Shown: positions 8,954 to 20,749 of the stretch, in pieces | Position numbering within the stretch: position 1 is the first letter of the stretch | How the letters are laid out: each line of letters begins with the position of its first letter | Source: Zoroaster sp. YZ-2022 | Taxonomy: Eukaryota; Echinodermata; Asteroidea; Forcipulatida; Zoroasteridae | Reading direction: 5' to 3' | DNA length: 64,000 bases | Assembly (NCBI GenBank): GCA_029582265.1 | Contig: CM055823.1 | Coordinates: 13,714,060-13,778,059, forward strand | Notes under the pieces: generated by a model | Told to the model about the DNA's origin: nothing | Databases searched by the model: none | Seen by the model: the letters and a program-made list of their open reading frames with translations, nothing else | Program-made: the position numbers and the translations under genes

Positions 8954-11900
8954 CTGTAATTAAAAAAAATAAACAAACATGTCATGATGACATGACATGA
9001 CATGACTTCAATCAATCACAGTATACATGTTTATCAAATCAATCTCACACTGCTCATGTATTATAGGCAGAAATGTCGGCTAAACGTTTAAAAGCAGGTG
9101 AATCCAATGAAGTGGAACGAGTAATGTACAATGTATGTGGGTCATTCCACCAGGTTGGAGGCAAGCTTTGTGATACACAACACAAATGTAGGTGACCCTT
9201 ATTACGTACATGTAGGTAAATGTATCATTTATTATCATTAATTATGACTCCTACATGTTGTAATTAACATTATTGTAACTTCCTATTCAAGGCACAGAGA
9301 TTGATTTCATTCTTTCAACTGAGAATGTGCACTCATAATAAATGAATGGTACATCTAGCTACATGTATGTAACAAGGACACCATGTCACAAAACTTGCCC
9401 CAATCCGGTGGAATGATCCATACAGTACAGTGCCACTAGAACACTAGTTCTTGGCTATACCAAACACGGGAGTTGCCTCCCATAATATGTATTAGCATTG
9501 CAACCATGAATAAGGTGTTTCTAAATAAATCTTGTTGTTAAAAATTTTAAATAAAAGATGCACTTTTGCCATCCTAGTTATATTTTTGAATGAGACTCAC
9601 CCAACGTCAGCATACATTAGACATCCCAATACATGTATAATGTACCACTTGATTGTGATTCATTTCGCATTTGGTAATCCTACAGGGGATACTGTCAACT
9701 GATTTTATTTTGTATAATTGTGTCTTGTGTAATCATTGTATCACTTGAACATATTTGCTGTTTTAATGTTTGTTTGGTTTTATAATTGCCTTTTTTCGTA
9801 CCCTGTGAAATAATAAATAAATTAAATGAAATGGCTTGGTATCCAGTGATTTACATGTAGTTACATAAAGTATTATGTGGCTAAAGCAATGGATACACTG
9901 TATACCAGCTAAGAGTTAATGCATGAAACTCACTCATGATGCATGAAACTCACACATTTGCTAGTCCATTGCTAGTCCATTTATTATGAGCAATGGGTAC
10001 ACTGTATACCAGCTAAGAGTTAATGCATGAAACTCACTCATGATGCATGAAACTCACACATTTGCTAGTCCATTGCTAGTCCATTTATTATGAGCAATGG
10101 ATACACTGTATACCAGCTAAGAGTTAATGCATGAAACTCACTCATGATGCATGAAACTCACACATTTGCTAGTCCATTGTCAGTTATCGTGAGCCAGAAT
10201 TCACTACATTTTGCTTCATTTTACTTGAAGATACATGTACACATGTAGCCAGAGGCCTTTCAATCCTTTCATTCCTTGTTTGAAAATAGCAACATCCTGT
10301 GTATTTTACCTGAACAAATATTATACAAATATTGTGTTTCTAAGAGTCCAAGGAAGTAGTTATGATATGACTAGGTAATATTTGGACTGGTCAGAGTTTC
10401 AACAAAATGGAGGTGACAAACTGAATTTTTCAGGTAGAAATCTGAACTGAACCATTGCACTTGGCTTTATCTGGTTCATTTCAGATGTTACCTAGAGATA
10501 TAATTCTTCCCATTTTACTCTGGGGCACTCAATAATTGTGTACTACATGTATCTTATGCATATACATGTACATGTAATTTGCTACAGGAATGCTTGTTGT
10601 AGGAATAAAGGATGTGTGTTCCACCAATAAAATGAACATTTAAAAAAAATGTTTTATAAAGTTTAACTACTCTAGATTTAACCCTTGTATAGTTTGATCC
10701 CTCAAAACACTATGAAAAACATTGAGCACTTTACACATTTACACAAATTCACAAAACGTGTAAACGAATCCTACATTTAAAAAATGGAACCTTCCATTTA
10801 TGCGATATTTGGCCAGTCTTTTATTTCACAAAGTGTGACTATTGGGCCTGCGATTACTATATCAATTCCCATGGATGCTTTTATCCCACCTAGATGTGAT
10901 AATTAAGATAATCCCAGGCCCTTATTCTACCTGGATGTGATAATTAAGATAATCCCATGCTGTTATCCTACAGTACCTGGATGTGATAATTAAGATAATC
11001 CCATGCTGTTATCCCACCAGGATGTGATAATTAAGATAATCCCATGCCGTTATCCCACCTCGATGTGATAATTAAGACAATCCCATGCCGTTATCCTACA
11101 TGTACCTGGACGTGATAATTAAGATAATCCCATGGATGCTGTTATCCCACCTGGATGATATAATTAAGATAATCCCATGCCGTTATCCCACCTGGATGTG
11201 ATAATTAAGATAATCCCTGGCCGTTATCCAACCTGGATGTGATAATTAAGATAATCCCATGCCGTTATCCCACTTGGATGTGATAATTAAGATAATCCCA
11301 TGCCATTATCCTACCTGGATGTGATAATTAAGATAATCCCACGCCGTTATCCCACCTGGATGTGATAATTAAGACAATCCCATGCCGTTATCCTACCTGG
11401 ATGTGATAATTAAGATAATCCCTGGCCGTTATCCCACCTGGATGTGATAATTAAGATAATCACATGCCCTTATCCCACCTGGATGAGATAATTAAGATAA
11501 TCCCAGGCCGTTATCCCACCTGGATGTGATAATTAAGATAATCACAGGCCGTTATCCCACCTGGATGTGATAATTAAGATAATCCCATGCCGTTATCCTA
11601 CCTGGACTTGATAATTAAGATAATCCCATGGATGCTGTTATCCCACCTGGATGATATAATTAAGATAATCCCATGCTGTTATCCCACCTGGATGTGATAA
11701 TTAAGATAATCCCTGGCCGTTATCCCACCTGGATGTGATAATTAAGATAATCCCACACCATTATCCCACCTGGATGTGATAATTAAGACAATCCCATGCA
11801 GTTATCCTACCTGGATGTGATAATTAAGATAATCCCTGGCTGTTATCCCACCTGGATGAGCTAATTAAGATAATCCCAGGCTGTTATCCTACCTGGATGT

Positions 11901-14437
11901 GATAATTAAGATAATCCCATGCTGTTATCCTACCTGGATGTGATAATTAAGATAATCCCGTGCTGTTATCCTACCTGGATGTGATAATTAAGATAATCCC
12001 ATGCTGTTATCCTACCTGGATGTGATAATTAAGATAATCCCGTGCTGTTATCCTACCTGGATGTGATAATTAAGATAATCCCATGCCGTTATCCCACCTG
12101 GATGTGATAATTAAGATAATCCCAGGCCGTTATCCCACCTGGATGTGATAATTAAGATAATCCCCTGCCCTTATCCTACCTGGATGTGATAATTAAGATA
12201 ATCCCCTGCCCTTATCCTACCTGGATGTGATAATTAAGATAATCCCAGGCCGTTATCCCACCTGGATGTGATAATTAAGATAATCCCATGCTGTTATCCT
12301 ACCTGGATGTGATAATTAAGATAATCCCATGCTGTTATCCTACCTGGATGTGATAATTAAGATAATCCCCTGCCCTTATCCTACCTGGATGTGATAATTA
12401 AGATAATCCCATGCTGTTATCCTACCTGGATGTGATAATTAAGATAATCCCCTGCCCTTATCCTACCTGGATGTGATAATTAAGATAATCCCATGCTGTT
12501 ATCTTACCTGGATGTGATAATTAAGATAATCCCATGCTGTTATCCTACCTGGATGTGATAATTAAGATAATCCCATGCCGTTATCCTACCTGGATGTGAT
12601 AATTAAGATAATCCCCTGCCCTTATCCTACCTGGATGTGATAATTAAGATAATCCCATGCTGTTATCCTACCTGGATGTGATAATTAAGATAATCCCATG
12701 CTGTTATCCTACCTGGATGTGATAATTAAGATAATCCCATGCTGTTATCCTACCTGGATGTGATAATTAAGATAATCCCATGCTGTTATCCTACCTGGAT
12801 GTGATAATTAAGATAATCCCATGCTGCTTCTTTCAGACTTGTACAGCTATATGTACAGGCCAATTGATACATGTCTACACAGTTGATGACATGAAGGTTT
12901 TTCTCCATATACTCTGCACAGAAATGAATGACTGGTGCTACTTGAAGGAGATTAGCTGCAGAAAACACACTCTGGACACTGTCATTGTTGAGACTGAAGG
13001 CTCCAGTGTATACAAAGTCCAATATGAGATGCAATGACATTGGCTCTATGTCACGTAGTGTAATCACATTGCAACTGGATTCCTACATAAAAATACAAAC
13101 AATAATGAATCGACATATATGTACATGTACTATGTATGATTCATAAATGCCCAATACAGTTGAGACAATCTGATTGGACAAAACGTAATCACGTGGGGGT
13201 GTTTTAACTGATGGTAAAGACATGGCTTATCTTAAGTTATTTAAATATTTACAGTATGAATTTTTTCGAATATTTGTGTTACGTGGATATTAAAGTAAAA
13301 CATTTAATAACTGCCATGGCAGTCGAAGACCGAAATATTTTTTGGGCTTTCTTATTTTTTAAGGGTAGGCCTACATGTACATGTATGCACCTTTCCAAAC
13401 CCTGGGGCAACACAAGTATCACCTGCTTTTGAACATAATATTTGGTGCAAACAAAATTGTAAATTGATAAAATGTTTTAAGTTTGTCTTTCAATGTTTTA
13501 TATAATATAAAAACTGACAGCCTGAATTGGGGTGTAGGGGGGGGGGGGAATAGTTGTTTTTGTTTGTTTGGGGGCACACCCTTCTTACAGGCCCTTGGTA
13601 CGAGGCCTGCATGAAGTCATGACAAATGGTCCAGAGTTTAATTGTTTGTTAAAAAATGTCTTCTGAAACTGCATCCATACCAAGTACATGTAAGAATCAA
13701 TAGATGAGAGAATAGTGAAAAGGTATTCAGAATTTGTCATATTCATTCTTACAAGGAATTTTCACGATCTCCTTATATTGAACATTTATTTGGGAAATTA
13801 TTTTACTTATATCTGCTTTGTTATGAAAATGCAAACCTGGCACTTTTGAGCACAAATATTTCTACAAAAAAAATTAAAATGGCAAATTATTTGAGGGGCT
13901 AGACAAATTGGCATCCTTGCAATAAACTATAGTCGCCTCAGACGATTGTTTTAAAAATGGTACTGATATGATGGTTAAATGACTTGGCACAAAAAATACG
14001 TACAAAATAAAGTAAACAATGAGAATTTAACTGAAGCACGACATATATGCAAATTCTTTGCATAAAAGGTATTGATCTTGATGTATGAGGGTTCATATTG
14101 AGCATCAATTCCACTACATACAGTAAATACAGTACATAATAATAAAAAACAGTAAACCTACCTGCATGCCACATGTAAACATAGCTTTGAAGTATGGACT
14201 ACATGCTGCAAGCACATTGCGATGACATGCAAACCCCTCATGATCAACTTGAAGTGTTATATCTGTCAGGTTTCTTTCATTACGTAACTCACTTAAACTC
14301 GTCAGAAGCATATTGCCATGGCTAGGGTCTGTATAGCGGATGATATCCGAGTCTTGAGTCAATCGTAATCCAAGTACATGTAGATTGTTATCACTTTTAT
14401 AATCAATCTTGGACTTTGTTTTTACCACTGCCATCAT
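7718..14437 (-). CDS. Kelch-like BTB-BACK-Kelch protein, three coding exons
   Basis: Spliced minus-strand gene: exons 14437-14162, 13082-12795 and 8953-7718 give 92+96+411 residues (599 aa), close to the usual 570-620 aa of KLHL proteins. All junctions are phase 0 with AG/GT signals. Order: BTB (about 45-165, with LACHRNVLAACSPYFKAMF-type core split by the first intron), BACK (about 180-285), then Kelch repeats (about 320-590, with FALGG, IYLFSG, IWLIGG and LYLCG strands). Known role of the family: substrate adaptor for CUL3-RING ubiquitin ligases, BTB binding CUL3 and Kelch binding the target. The paralogue cannot be named from sequence alone. Coding exons are intact despite heavy repeat load in the introns. 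Confidence 0.9.
8954..9884. other. KLHL intron, upstream part
   Basis: No coding signal. Around 9780-9835 there is an AATAATAAATAAATTAAATG tail after a T-rich stretch that looks like the 3' end of a retroposed sequence, but no body is recognisable. Confidence 0.35.
9885..10185. repeat. 104-bp tandem repeat, three copies
   Basis: Units begin at GGATACACTGTATACCAGC (9891, 9995, 10099; exact period 104). They contain TGCATGAAACTCACTCATGA and a doubled TTGCTAGTCCA. Copies are almost identical, so the expansion is recent. Confidence 0.85.
10855..12794 (-). repeat. 41-bp minisatellite derived from a coding exon/splice-donor junction
   Basis: About 48 tandem copies. Read on the minus strand each unit is CATGGGATTATC-TTAATTATCACATCCAG (29 bases identical to the end of the KLHL middle exon) followed by GTAGGATAACAG or GTGGGATAACGG (12 intron bases with the GT donor). 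The proximal half mostly carries CAG|GTAGG and the distal half mostly CAG|GTGGG. The array starts directly after the genuine donor at 12794 and fills much of the intron. Confidence 0.95.
12795..13082 (-). CDS. KLHL-like gene, middle coding exon (BTB end / BACK start)
   Basis: Acceptor TTTTTATGTAG|GAATCC and donor ATCCAG|GTAGG give 96 codons in phase 0. Reads ESSCNVITLRDIEP, then LDFVYTGAF and AANLLQV, typical of BTB helices, then SLKEAAWDYLNYHIQ, which joins DVILEPQF of the next exon into a normal BACK start. Its last 29 bases are the founder of the adjoining minisatellite. Confidence 0.92.
13083..14161. other. KLHL intron between BTB exons
   Basis: AT-rich intron with a G homopolymer near 13538-13548. 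Short ORFs on both strands are not supported. No repeat family was identified. Confidence 0.4.
14162..14437 (-). CDS. KLHL-like gene, first coding exon (BTB start)
   Basis: Acceptor GAATGTTTTCCAG|GTGTATG at 14442/14441 shows an upstream non-coding exon. The first ATG (14437-14435) is followed at once by a second (MMAVVKTKSK). It ends SPYFKAMFTCGMQ at donor CAG|GTAGG, where the next exon resumes with ESSCN. An upstream Met at 14452 would lie in the intron and is rejected. Confidence 0.85.
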
Positions 14438-14441
14438 ACAC

Positions 14442-15334
14442 CTGGAAAACATTCAAATTACAAAACATTTTAAGTATCAGATTGCCTACAATAATGTACA
14501 TGTACAGTATGCCTCCCTACTACAATTTGGATGCTTTGTTTGGCCCAAATGTGCACTGAAATATTAAAGAGCATCTTGAGATGTTCTACATGTATATTCT
14601 AGTGGATATCTTATTGATCTTTCAAGAATATTGATAACAGGTTTTAAGAACTTCAACAATTAAATGACAATTGTTTGTATAAAACTGTTGAAATTTATCA
14701 AGATTTAAAACTATTTCAAAACCAGACAACCATAATATCTGCAATTTTATGAAGAATGATTCAAGTAGATTTTTTGAGGCCCCATAAACTTTTCCAGTTT
14801 GGAGATACCTCCATATCAGCAACATAAATTCATAGATGACCACGATGCTATGTGTCAAAAACACAGCTCAAGACCTCCACTAGTATACATGTATGATCAC
14901 ACTTTAAGATTAAAAAATATTTGATGAGAGAATGAAACAAGCCACAACACCAAACTTCTAATTTCATTTGTAAATTACCATCCAGTTGATTATGAAGCCT
15001 ACTACATGTAGGTGCTTTAAATTATAAATGTAAATGTAGGATCTACACTGTATATATTCATTCATCTACATGTAACTGCAATATGTATACACCTTAATCA
15101 AATGTCTTCAGTTGGGTCTTATATCGATTTCAGAGACACCTCTACCTTAAATGGCGAAGTTTGGCTAGGTTAATAGTACATGTACAGTAGCTGCGATCAT
15201 ATCTCAACTGTCATTATATTTTTATTGGCAATAGATTAAAAACCCAATAATGGTGACATACAGTGGATCAAGGTACAATATCACAGCTAAACTGTACATA
15301 CATAATACACATACATTGTACAATGCACTGCCTG
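14442..15334. other. 5' side of the KLHL gene, no exon identified
   Basis: Should contain the intron and perhaps the non-coding first exon and promoter of the KLHL gene. No convincing donor, CpG-rich block or ORF is seen. TACATGTA-type words are frequent. Confidence 0.3.
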
Positions 15335-15594
15335 TATTAAATTAGTGCGATAGATGCTAATTTCCGTTCACTACTCACTGCTGTGCCAGATCCTGTGGCA
15401 ACTCGACCCCTGTGGCAACTCGACCCCTGTGGCAACTCGACCCTTGTGGCAACTCGACACCTGTGGCAATTCGACCCTTGTGGCAATTCGACCCTTGTGG
15501 CAACTCGACCCCTGTGACAACTCGACCCTTGAGGCAATTCGACCCTTGAGTCAGATGAACCACTGTACATACAATGTACATGTATGTACTCCTG
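15335..15594 (+). repeat. Left copy of a duplicated target unit with 15-bp minisatellite
   Basis: AATTAGTGCGATAGATGCTA...TTTCCGTTCACTACTCACTGCT, then a ~15-bp repeat (GTGGCAACTCGACCC) of about ten copies (15393-15555), then GACCACTGTAC-like and TACTCCTG. The same succession occurs after the LTR element (20424-20567). ORFs here on both strands are repeat artefacts. Confidence 0.75.
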
Positions 15595-15737
15595 TGTTGT
15601 GTTTACAGTGTATTGATATAGCGCCCTCTTGTGTTGGTTTATGTTACAATAAAGCATGCTGCACAGTGATGTTACTTCGTTTTAATTTGTCAATTTAATG
15701 GGTATTTATAAGCCATGACTACTGACTGAACATAGCA
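15595..15737 (+). repeat. 5' LTR (143 bp)
   Basis: TG...CA ends, GTATTTATAAGCC as a TATA-like box, and ACAATAAAGC as a polyadenylation signal. It lacks ~23 bases (GAGGACAGAAGAAGGAACGC region) that the 3' LTR has. Confidence 0.88.
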
Positions 15738-15796
15738 TTTTGGCGACGAGCAAGGGATAGATCATTTTCAGATAATCTTCAGATAATCTACAGACC

Positions 15797-16570
15797 ATGG
15801 CATCCATTTCACCTCCATTTTTCCTCGTAACTCTGGGAAATGCACCCGTTCCATGGACTCAATGGCACGGTATGTTGAAATGCACCTGTTCCATGGACTC
15901 AATGGCAAGGTACATGTATGTTGAAATGCACCCGTTCCATGGACTCAATGGCAAGGTATGTTGAAAAGCACCCGTTCCATGGACTCAATGGCAAGGTATG
16001 TTGAAATGCACCCGTTCCATGGACTCGATGGCAAGGTATGTTGAAATGCACCCGTTCCATGGACTCAATGGCAAGGTATGTTCCAGACCTACTTGATAGC
16101 TTCAGGGGCAACAGACTATCCAACCATGCGTAAAAGGGCACTATTGATGCACTGCCTTGGGACTGAGGGGCAAAGAATTGTCAATACACTGCCACAAGAT
16201 GATGCTGGAAACAATAATGAATACGATGCTGCAATCCAAGTACTGAACACACATTTTCAGCCCAAACTGAATGTGGTGGCTGAAAGGTACAAATTCCGCA
16301 GACATTCTCAATTGCCTGGTGAATTACATCCTGCAATTTTGATAACATGACGGATGAGATTATCAGGGATCAGTTTGTCGAGCGTACAAATTCTACACAG
16401 ATTAGAGAGAGGTTACTGCTTGAGCCAGCATTGACACTTGCTGATGCACTTTCTCGACAAGTTGAGTCGACCATACGTAAATCGAAGATCATTGGAGAAA
16501 ATTCCAATCATGCTGCTGAGGCAGATGTACAAATGTATACATGTACAGTTACACGCCGCAAACCCAGACA
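15797..16570 (+). pseudogene. Ty3-type gag remnant with N-terminal repeat expansion
   Basis: Starts at ATGGCATCCATTTCACC. The capsid-like part is visible as FQTYLIASGATDYPTMRKRALL, then GTEGQRIVNTLP and VVAERYKFRRHSQLPGE, and a frameshift follows near 16340. The segment encoding PVPWTQW is present as six ~41-bp tandem copies (15843-16083), which breaks the frame. The product would be the particle-forming structural protein. The copy is not functional. Confidence 0.7.
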
Positions 16571-16599
16571 GAGGAATCACAACTGAGGCAGAGAACACC

Positions 16600-19500
16600 A
16601 AAACTCTACACAAACCAATCATCAGCAGACAAGACCAGCACCGACGCAATCACAGATTTGCTATAGATGTGGTAATCAGTCCCACAAAGCAAATGATCCA
16701 AATTGTAAAGGCAAGGATGCAACATGCTGGAAATGTGGAAAAATTGGTCATTATGCACGTGTTTGCTGGTCTGGACAGCATTTTCAACCAATCCTGTGTT
16801 TACCAATTACGCCTCTTCAAGACTATGAAGACTCAAGTCTTGACAATTCAGCACATTTCACATGCTGATAGTATAAAGTGCTCTGTAATTCTGTGCACAT
16901 CCATTCCGATTTCAATGGTTGTTGATACTGGTGCAGCCATCTCCATAATTCCTTCATCCAAATTTGGAAAGTTCTTTGCACAGGAGGCACTGGAGCCAAC
17001 ATCAATCAAACTTACTACATACATACATGAACAGTGCTTGGTACATTCCACACATCCGTCTGCCTTTTGAGTGATCCCAAGCATAGTACTCAAGCACGCA
17101 TATTCGTTGTACAATCTGGAATCTCCATCATGGGACTTGACCTCATCCGAAGCCTGGGCATTACAATCAAATGTGGTAAGGTTATGCTGATGTACGGTAG
17201 TGACTTGCAACCTCCATCGTCTTTCACTCCTATGAATGCTACACCCAATACTAGTACTACAATGAGAAATACAACTGACATCCGAGAACAATATCCAGAT
17301 CTATTCAACAAGAAATTTGGACTTGCAAAGAACTTTGTACACAAGGTCGAAATTCGTCCATCCATTCCTCCCTCCCATGCAACAGAAACTCCGTCACTTG
17401 CCATTTTCTGTTTGTGATTACGTGGCAAATGAGCTGAAATGTCTCAAAGATGCGGATATAATCGAATGTATAGATGCCAGTGAATGGGTGTCCCCACTGG
17501 TGGTACTCGTATAAGATGTCTGGCAGAGTCGACTTTGTGTGTATCTCTGCGCTTTGAACAAAGCAGCTGTTGTTGATAAATTTCCACTCTCCAACATCCA
17601 AGAACTGTTAGAACTTCGATTTCAGTTCCCTTGATTTGAATTACGCATATCATCAACTCCTACTACAATGTACATGAAGACTCGAGTGACCTCACAGCCT
17701 TCATGACACACGTTGGTTTGTTTCGCTTTAAATGCGTCCGTTTTGGATTAGCTTCCGCACCGTCCGCTTTCCAGAAACTCATGTCATGTGCACTAAGCGG
17801 TCTGATCGGGGTACAGTGTTATCTTAATGATATCATAATATCCGGTCAAAATATGAAAGACCATGACACAAATCTCCATGCAGTGCTGAAATGCCTTAAA
17901 ACGTTAGGCATTATAAAATGCTAAATTACGACAAGTGTCACTTCAACATGCCATCACTTCGATTTCTGGGCCATACCATTTCAGCCGATGGCCTTACTCC
18001 TGATCTACGTAGCACATGTGGAACCACTACTCAATGCTCAAAAACCTACTGATTCAGCTACACTCAGATCCTTCATTGGACTTGCTTCTTACTATAGATG
18101 CACGATTTGTACCACTACACTCCTATGCTACAGTTGTTGAACCACTACACGCACAACTTTGCAAGGAGACACAGTTCATTTGGTCTGAGGATGCACAATG
18201 CACAATTCACATGCTTCAATTCAGTCAAACAGCACATTTCTAATGCCACTACACTTGCCCTATTCGACCCGGATCTTCCAACAATCATTTCTACTGACAC
18301 TTCCGGATATGGCATTGGTACTTCCGGATACGGCATTGGTGCTTCCGGATACGGCATTGGTGCTGTCCTCGCTCAGGTAAAAAACAATGCAGAATGTCCA
18401 ATCGCTTTTGCATCACGATCGCTTACATCTGCAGAACGCAAATATTCTGTCAAAGAGAAGGAAGCTCTCGCGTGTGTATGGGCATGCGAGAAGTGGTACA
18501 AATACTTATAGGGTCGTCAATTTACACTTTGCACAGATCACTAAGCTCTCACAACATTGCTAGCTACATGTGGTTCCGGTGACAAGCCTATGCGAATTGC
18601 ACGGTGGGCTTCACTTTAACTATGACATTGAATTTTGTGCCGGAGCACACAATAGAGTGGCAGATACCCTATCATGACTTCAGCTATCTGATACAGCACA
18701 TATAATTGAACACAGCGATGATGAAGTTATTGTTCAGTGGATTTCCGCATTGCCTGTTGATGCTACAGCAGTTACAAAAACAATGCAATCCTTAAAGTAG
18801 TATCGGAATACCTTGTGTCCGGTTGGTCTGCTAAATAGTAGATTACGTCCGAGCTGTAAACTACATGTACTTCATGCTTCAAGATGAACTGTCAGTCGTT
18901 GATGACTATATCATGCGAGGTAATCATTTTGTTATACCTACTACCCTCCAGTATGGACTGATCAATATTGCACATCAAGGAATCGTTCGCACCAAGCAGC
19001 GAATTTGCGAATGCTATTGATGGCCAGGTATGGAAAGAATGATGGAACAGCAAGTTCGCCACTGTTCTGCTTGTCAAGCTATTGACAAGACAGCATTTAC
19101 TCGCACTCCACCATTGCAATCTGTACAGTTACCCGCTCAACCATGGCATCAACTTGCTATTGACATTTGTGGTCCATTTGAAAACGGCCCAAAATCCTGT
19201 AGATTCGCGATTGTCATGATGGATTATAACATTAAGTGGCCAGAAGTCACCTTTTCCGCTGACGCCACTTCACAGTCCGTTTGCTCCATGCTTCACTCTA
19301 TCTTCGCGAGGACTGCCTTATGAAATGGTTTCTGACAACGGGAGCCAGTTTGTTTCTTCAGAGTATGAGTCGCACTTGAGTGTGTGAGGAATTAAGCACA
19401 TTCGCACATTGCTTTATCATCCACAGGCAAATGGACTTGTTAATTGTGTTCTAAAGCAAACACTACAAATTGCAACTCGCGAACATAGGCCGTGGAAAGC

Positions 19501-19960
19501 TGCAACACTTGAAATGCTTACAGCATACAGAGCTACCACTCATGCTACTACTGGGAAATCACCAGCATAACTCTTGCGTAATCGTCCTATGACAACTACT
19601 CTGAACATTCGTCCTACAGAAAGTGTTCCAAACCAGTAGATGTTCGCGAGCGAGTTGAGCGTACACAGAGACACTACCAGCGGTACAATGACCAAAAACA
19701 TGGTGCAGTAAAACCACATTTCCAGACAGGAGATTACGATTGTGTCAAAAACCAGTGACATGTTCACAAAGGTTCAAATTGCTATGGACCGCCACAACGC
19801 ATCACCCGATCTAAGGGTCCATCAACTTACTGACTTGATGATGGCCGTACATGGAATGCTTCACACCTAACTAGGAGTAATACGCCATCAAACAATTCAC
19901 CTCCTATTACTCAACCAAAGATTGCTACGCCTAAACCAAAGGAGAGACCAAAGAGACAAA
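16600..19960 (+). pseudogene. Ty3-type pol remnant: protease, RT, RNase H, integrase
   Basis: Zinc-knuckle-like CYRCGN...CWKCGK is readable around 16655-16745 in shifted frames. The protease has VVDTGAAISIIPSSKF (about 16918-16965). The RT ends with VRFGLASAPSAFQKLM and the catalytic YxDD reads YLND (about 17819), a lost Asp. RNase H has the first Asp in TDTSGYGIG, with an in-frame triplicated TSGYGIGA, and SVKEKEALACVWACEKW. The integrase shows the CxxC zinc end (HCSACQA), DICGP and SDNGSQF. There are numerous stops and frameshifts. Confidence 0.82.
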
Positions 19961-20233
19961 TTAAAAAGCCTACATGTACTTGGGTTACGGACTACCAGAT
20001 GTAACTTAAGTGATTATTGTTAATTCCATACACACCTACAGTTAGATACTTGAAAACAATGCTATTCTAAGTGAACTAACTGTGATAAAGTTGAACTCTG
20101 GACATGCTGATAACACAACTCACTCAAACTAGGGGCACAGAAAAAAAAATTGTTTCAATAAATTCATATATTCCAGTTGATAGTTTTGCATGGCTTTGTT
20201 TAAGAAAACGGTTCCTTATTTGAAAGGGGAGAA

Positions 20234-20399
20234 TGTTGTGTTTACAGTGTATTGATATAGCACCCTCTCGTGAGGACAGAAGAAGGAACGCCATGTTGGT
20301 TTATGTTACAATAAAGCATGCTGCACAGTGATGTTACTTCGTTTTAAATTGTCAATTTAATAGGTATTTATAAGCCTTGATTACTGACTGAACATAACA
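20234..20399 (+). repeat. 3' LTR (166 bp)
   Basis: Same ends and internal signals as the 5' LTR, plus the GAGGACAGAAG...CGCCATG block missing from the 5' copy. A few substitutions (TAGCACC versus TAGCGCC) indicate an aged insertion. Confidence 0.88.
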
Positions 20400-20567
20400 T
20401 CCTGTCACTTCACTATTAGCCTGTAAATTAGTGCGACAGATGTTATTTCCGTTCACTACTCACTGCTCTACCAAATCCTCTGACAACTCAACCATTGTGG
20501 CAACATAACCCTTGAGACAACTCAACAGATGGACCACTGTACTTACTCCTGTCACTTCACTATTGGC
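20400..20567 (+). repeat. Target remainder and right copy of the duplicated unit
   Basis: TCCTGTCACTTCACTATTAGCC completes the left copy (interrupted by the retrotransposon). A second copy follows: AATTAGTGCGACAGATG ... CACTGCTCTACC ... GACCACTGTACTTACTCCTGTCACTTCACTATTGGCC. A perfect palindrome CTGCAGCTATAGCTGCAG lies just after it (20576-20593). Confidence 0.7.
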
Positions 20568-20749
20568 CAAGCTAGCTGCAGCTATAGCTGCAGTTACTGT
20601 ACATGTATCTCAAAGGTCTTGTCATTGGGTCGAATCAGACATTAGAGCTACAGACTTTTACAAAAGAAATTTTGGAGACACTCCAAATTTTGTTCCTTTG
20701 AATATCTCCTTAAATCCTAAAAATAGGTGCATTTCCTTCCCTTTCCACA

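Larger units (their letters stand above)
15595..20399 (+). mobile_element. Ty3-type LTR retrotransposon, complete but decayed
   Basis: Bounded by two short LTRs starting TGTTGTGTTTAC and ending GAACATA(G/A)CA, with the 5-bp target duplication TCCTG (15590-15594 and 20400-20404). TTTTGGCGACGAG follows the 5' LTR at the primer-binding position, and AAAGGGGAGAA precedes the 3' LTR (polypurine tract). The internal order gag - protease - RT - RNase H - integrase is the Ty3 order. All frames are broken. Confidence 0.9.

Noticed and set aside
15337..15698. ORFs with GNSTP/VELPQGS repeats on both strands
   Set aside because: By-products of the 15-bp minisatellite in the duplicated unit.
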